Shown piece by piece: positions 29,601-31,759 of a stretch of 31,759 bases of DNA (position 1 is the first letter of the stretch; every line of letters begins with the position of its first letter). Location: the IMG/VR virus record IMGVR_UViG_3300030109_003008, positions 1 through 31,759 of that record, one strand, 5' to 3'. The stretch is from a virus. The notes under the pieces were generated by a model, which worked only from the letters and a program-made list of their open reading frames with translations, ran no database searches and had not been told where the DNA came from. The position numbers were made by a program, and so were the translations under genes.

Positions 29601-31313
29601 AAAGTGTATGCAAACATAATACGTAATGAAATTAAGATTGATGGCAGTGCGTCAGACAGTTCTAGTTCAAACGACAGATACAGAAACAATTTAGAAGTTG
29701 AACTTGACCTAAACGGTAAAGATTCAACAGCATCAAATTCAGTCATATCCAGAGGTCCTACTAACTTGGTTGGTATTGACCTTAAAAACAGTAGCAGTGG
29801 TGATTCTATTTTGGGAAATGCCTCAGCAAACAACAACTTCATTTACGCATCAACTCAAAGCACAGGTGATTTAACAATTAATTTAGCGGCTTCAAACAGT
29901 GCTAGTATTGAAGCAGGAGCAAACACAGGTTCAACTATCACATACGTAGATGCTAGGGTGTATAACAGTAATGCACAAGCAGGTGGTGGCGGCGGAACAG
30001 ATGCAATCACAAACCTATACCATTTCAAGGCAAACGCACAATCAGGATTCAACGTAACAAACGAGTTTGGTTTCCATTCACCAGACGACATGAAGAGTAT
30101 AATTGGTGGTGTAACACTATTAAATGGAAACATAACTCACACAGGAAACATTACCACAACTGGTAACATCAGTTCTACAGGCACAATTGGTAATGATGCT
30201 ATATCATTAGATGACAACTGCATCAAGACGATTAGGTCAAACGACAGTTTATATTTCCAAGTAAGTGGAACTGGAAGAATAAATTTAACACCAAATGGTG
30301 GTGACTTCAGCAATTATTCAACAAGTTCAAGATACGACAACGGTAACATTTTATACTACCAAGATCTCGACGATGTCATAGGCGACAACACCAGGGCATA
30401 CAAAAACATTATAGCACAGGACATCAAACTTAGGGGGTCACAAAGCAGTTCAAACTCCAATGACAGATGGAGAAACCAAGTTTTAATCAATTTGGACATG
30501 AATGGTTCAAGTTCAACGGCTAGCAGTTCTCAATACAGGAGCAGAGGTCCAATGGCGTTGGAAGGGTTCCTAAACCTAAAGAACACAACAACATCAAATG
30601 TCACACTAGGAAACGCATCAGGCGGAAACTATGGTGTTTCAATCTATCCTTCAACATCAGGTAATTTCACGCTTACTGGTGGAACAGGTATGGGAGCATA
30701 CTTTGAAATTGGATCTCATGAAGGCGATGTTACTGCTACAGACTTCGTGGCATTTGAGTCACTTGGTGTTGACAGATATGTTAGTGGAGGAGTTGGATCG
30801 CCAGGAGATTTAACGGTTACAGATTTCTATCATTTCAGGGCAGGTGCGTCATCAGTTAGTGGCTCAGGAACAAAAACCCTTACAAACAATTATGGTTTCA
30901 AATTTGAAACAGATTCAAACTTCACAAACCATTATGCTTTTTACTCAGACAACGACACAGCAAAATCAAGAGTTGGAACACTAGAGAGATACAGGGAATC
31001 AATTAACTCGTTGACATCAAGTTCAACAATCACAGTTGACTGTGGTTTGGCTCCAATACACAAGGTAACACTGGCAGTCAACACAGGTTTTGTTATATCA
31101 AACCTAGGCACAGGACAAAGTGTCACTTTAATCATAACACAGGATGGCACAGGTTCAAGGACCGCAACATTTGGCACAGATGGTTCAACAGCAGTTAAGT
31201 TTTCAGGCGGTGCACCAACGTTATCAACAGCCGCAAGTGCTATAGATGTTGTAACTATCTTCAACGATGGGACAAATTTCTTAGGAAACATAGCAAAAGC
31301 ATACGCGGCGTAA
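26670..31313 (+). CDS. Long tail fibre protein with T7 gp17-like N-terminus
   Basis: A 1547-residue fibre. Residues 1-115 (TPRIAYTADGSTASFTFNFEIAD...TVTLVRDTNLARTTDFTQSGAFLANTVNAELDRL) match the T7 tail-fibre N-terminal domain that binds the tail. A short coiled segment follows, then hundreds of Gly/Thr/Ser/Asn-rich repeat modules. A 49-residue unit (302-350) recurs at 681-729 with four substitutions. The motif DEDxxSSNSAT..ATQQSIKA.VD occurs three times, and SNDxxxLxxxGTGxV several times. Near 1010 and 1300 a larger module (SNDRxRN...LDxNG...SRGP..L.G..LKN) is duplicated. No S74 peptidase is visible at the end. Likely a long beta-helical trimer. Confidence 0.85.
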   Translation: MTTSTTTPRIAYTADGSTASFTFNFEIADSSSIAVYEGSTKKTLTTHYSVNFDSGTSGTGAIVFVSAPSASTTVTLVRDTNLARTTDFTQSGAFLANTVNAELDRLSQAVIDATDKIENHALSAAEPHTDTATLTIPSASSRAGKVLSFDGDGNVSATDSGSGTVSSIVAGTGLSGGTITSSGTIAIDSTVATLTGSQTLTNKTLTSPVIDTGVSGTAIKDEDDMSSNSATALATQQSIKAFVDNQTLSLIDEDDMSTNSNTRPPSQQSVKAYADTKAELTGSTNNTITTVTGAHAIQGEANLTFDGSTLAVTGAATVSTTLGVTGASTLDGVTVTDNTISTNASNADLELTGNSSGSVTINGLKFPTSDGTANHVLKTDGSGNLSFTENTGASTGDLTFSGSTISSPSNADVTLDPSGSGSIVLNANTSVTGSVTATTSIENDAIRITDNTIVGLRSNENLILDPAGTGVIQVNSNIDLNSLKITGGSTAAPSADGDLANKKYVDDSIGSINTAQINTGTNRVITDSNSVKIQIANGDEITVTDDHVRIHGDLTVDGTTTTVNTTNTSIEDPILELSRNNSGPADIDAGIMINRGAANNAAIYWNEGDDVFKAVTTTSAGNATSITDTAFADFQVKDLTAASLTLTTDLSVANGGTGASSLTDNSVLTGTGTSPITAEGNLTFNGSTLAVTGAATISTTLGVTGASTLDGVTITDNTISTNASNANLEINANGSGTVNLENLKIGTGGATVTSILDEDTLSSNSATGLATQQSIKAYVDTEVAAVPTPSLITAGNSNVTVADSGTGSITVTADGNTVAGFTDAAGLTMSKNIAMGGFQITGIDTSSFPSADGDVATKKYVDDNAGSNAVTALNNATANELVTVGATTTELDAEANATFDGSTLAITGNITATTSIANDAITIDDNGITASRSNDNLNLSANGTGAVVMSGSGGAYAPSNNTKNIMFHSNLSQAFGTKVYANIIRNEIKIDGSASDSSSSNDRYRNNLEVELDLNGKDSTASNSVISRGPTNLVGIDLKNSSSGDSILGNASANNNFIYASTQSTGDLTINLAASNSASIEAGANTGSTITYVDARVYNSNAQAGGGGGTDAITNLYHFKANAQSGFNVTNEFGFHSPDDMKSIIGGVTLLNGNITHTGNITTTGNISSTGTIGNDAISLDDNCIKTIRSNDSLYFQVSGTGRINLTPNGGDFSNYSTSSRYDNGNILYYQDLDDVIGDNTRAYKNIIAQDIKLRGSQSSSNSNDRWRNQVLINLDMNGSSSTASSSQYRSRGPMALEGFLNLKNTTTSNVTLGNASGGNYGVSIYPSTSGNFTLTGGTGMGAYFEIGSHEGDVTATDFVAFESLGVDRYVSGGVGSPGDLTVTDFYHFRAGASSVSGSGTKTLTNNYGFKFETDSNFTNHYAFYSDNDTAKSRVGTLERYRESINSLTSSSTITVDCGLAPIHKVTLAVNTGFVISNLGTGQSVTLIITQDGTGSRTATFGTDGSTAVKFSGGAPTLSTAASAIDVVTIFNDGTNFLGNIAKAYAA
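27573..27719 (+). repeat. Fibre repeat unit, copy 1
   Basis: Encodes NLTFDGSTLAVTGAATVSTT and onward for 49 residues. The other copy (28710-28856) differs at 4 of 49 residues but at many third codon positions, so the protein sequence has been kept while the DNA diverged. Confidence 0.8.
28710..28856 (+). repeat. Fibre repeat unit, copy 2
   Basis: Encodes NLTFNGSTLAVTGAATISTT and onward, 45 of 49 residues identical to the copy at 27573. The two units are 1137 bases apart in the same frame. Another weaker relative (NATFDGSTLAITGNITATTS) follows further on. Confidence 0.8.
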
Positions 31314-31324
31314 TAGGAGACTAG

Positions 31325-31759
31325 ATGCCTTTAGGCTTTGCAAAATCAGTTTTTACACAGGCGGATGACGCCCTATCTTTGGGATTCTGGAGACAGACCG
31401 CTGACGCATTTAACAGTAACAGCACAAGCACAGGTGAAGGTGCAATAAGGTTTACCGCATCCAGCACACCCACAGCAGTTAATTTTTTCACCTTGAGTTG
31501 GTGGATGAAGGCCAACACCAATGATTTTGATGCGGCATTTGATTCAATGGAACCATTCAGGAACGCTAGCGGAAGCAATGGATCTTTATTGGCTGACTAC
31601 AACAAGAACAACGGATTGCAAGGAATGGTATTTGAAAACGACGGTGCAGGTGGTGACACAGTTTCAACAGGTACTCTAGGAAGCAGTTTCAACAGCACAT
31701 ACGTGGATGATGAATGGCATCATTATTTTGTGCAAGTGCGTTTGAATCAAACTGACCCC
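31325..31759 (+). CDS. LamG-type receptor-binding protein (5' part; continues at base 1)
   Basis: This is the first 145 codons of the protein completed at 1-735, with AGGAG five bases before the ATG. The N-terminus MPLGFAKSVFTQADDALSLG matches the start of the second LamG protein (MPIGFSKSIFGG), suggesting a common docking segment. Next come a strand-rich segment ending NFFTLSWWMKAN, typical of the first LamG strands, and the DDEWHHYF signature inside the terminal repeat. The last 98 bases repeat the start of the window; joined at the repeat, the protein is about 356 residues. Confidence 0.75.
   Translation, partial: MPLGFAKSVFTQADDALSLGFWRQTADAFNSNSTSTGEGAIRFTASSTPTAVNFFTLSWWMKANTNDFDAAFDSMEPFRNASGSNGSLLADYNKNNGLQGMVFENDGAGGDTVSTGTLGSSFNSTYVDDEWHHYFVQVRLNQTDP
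31661..31758. repeat. Terminal direct repeat, right copy
   Basis: Exact copy of 1-98. The reading frame 31325-31759 is in phase with the frame at base 1 (336 bases from the ATG to 31661). The final base 31759 (C) does not match base 99 (T), so the overlap ends one base early, as at a sequencing or assembly edge. Confidence 0.9.

Noticed and set aside
1-31759. Gene transfer agent, prophage or plasmid
   Set aside because: No flanking host genes, integrase, attachment sites, partition or conjugation genes; the T7-like virion set and circular closure fit a free phage genome.
1-31759. CRISPR array or insertion sequence
   Set aside because: No regularly spaced identical repeats, no transposase frame and no terminal inverted repeats around any gene.

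Overview
This window looks like a complete, small, T7-like podovirus genome from a marine-type bacterioplankton phage. The first 98 bases are repeated exactly at the end (1-98 = 31661-31758), and one reading frame runs across that junction, so the contig closes into a circle of about 31.66 kb. GC is near 40% by eye, rising to about 50-60% between roughly 9.3 and 14.1 kb. The virion genes follow the T7 plan: small and large terminase, portal, scaffold, capsid, tail tubes A and B, gp13/14/15/16-like internal proteins and a long gp17-like fibre. A prolyl-4-hydroxylase-like oxygenase and several small basic proteins resemble gene types I know from marine cyanophages and pelagiphages. The host cannot be fixed from the sequence.

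Layout on the circle. 31.3 kb to 2.3 kb: two LamG-type receptor-binding candidates sharing an N-terminal motif, each followed by a small unknown gene. 2.34-2.94 kb: structured, mostly non-coding DNA with six inverted repeats. 2.94-4.25 kb: four small unknown genes. 4.24-9.34 kb: packaging and head genes (TerS, TerL, two small structural candidates, portal, Bbp19-like, scaffold). 9.34-14.17 kb: an accessory block lying between scaffold and capsid, with the oxygenase, a single-span membrane micro-protein, a three-gene minus-strand operon, a 770-bp repeat-rich intergenic region (candidate origin), an HNH-like gene, a run of tiny lysine/arginine-rich proteins and a DUF115-like protein. 14.3-31.3 kb: capsid, tail, internal core and fibre genes, many joined by TAATG or ATGA overlaps.

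Two things stand out together. First, I find no DNA polymerase, helicase, primase, RNA polymerase, sigma factor, integrase, nucleotide-metabolism gene or endolysin, although the structural set is complete. Second, the octamer (T)ATAAATA, the T4-type late-promoter core, occurs on the plus strand just before seven gene clusters, and I saw it nowhere inside a long gene. No -35 box precedes the copies I checked. T4-type late promoters need a dedicated sigma (gp55) that I cannot find here. The phage may therefore encode an unrecognised factor in one of its unknown genes, use a host factor, or rely on transcription (and perhaps replication) supplied by a co-infecting T4-like phage. That last idea is a hypothesis that can be tested.

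The strongest candidate control regions are: 11206-11954, flanked by outward-pointing copies of AGCATAAATACAC and containing GC-rich degenerate repeats next to TATATATAAT; 2400-2942, a chain of hairpins; and 14166-14340, the capsid leader with a near-perfect palindrome.
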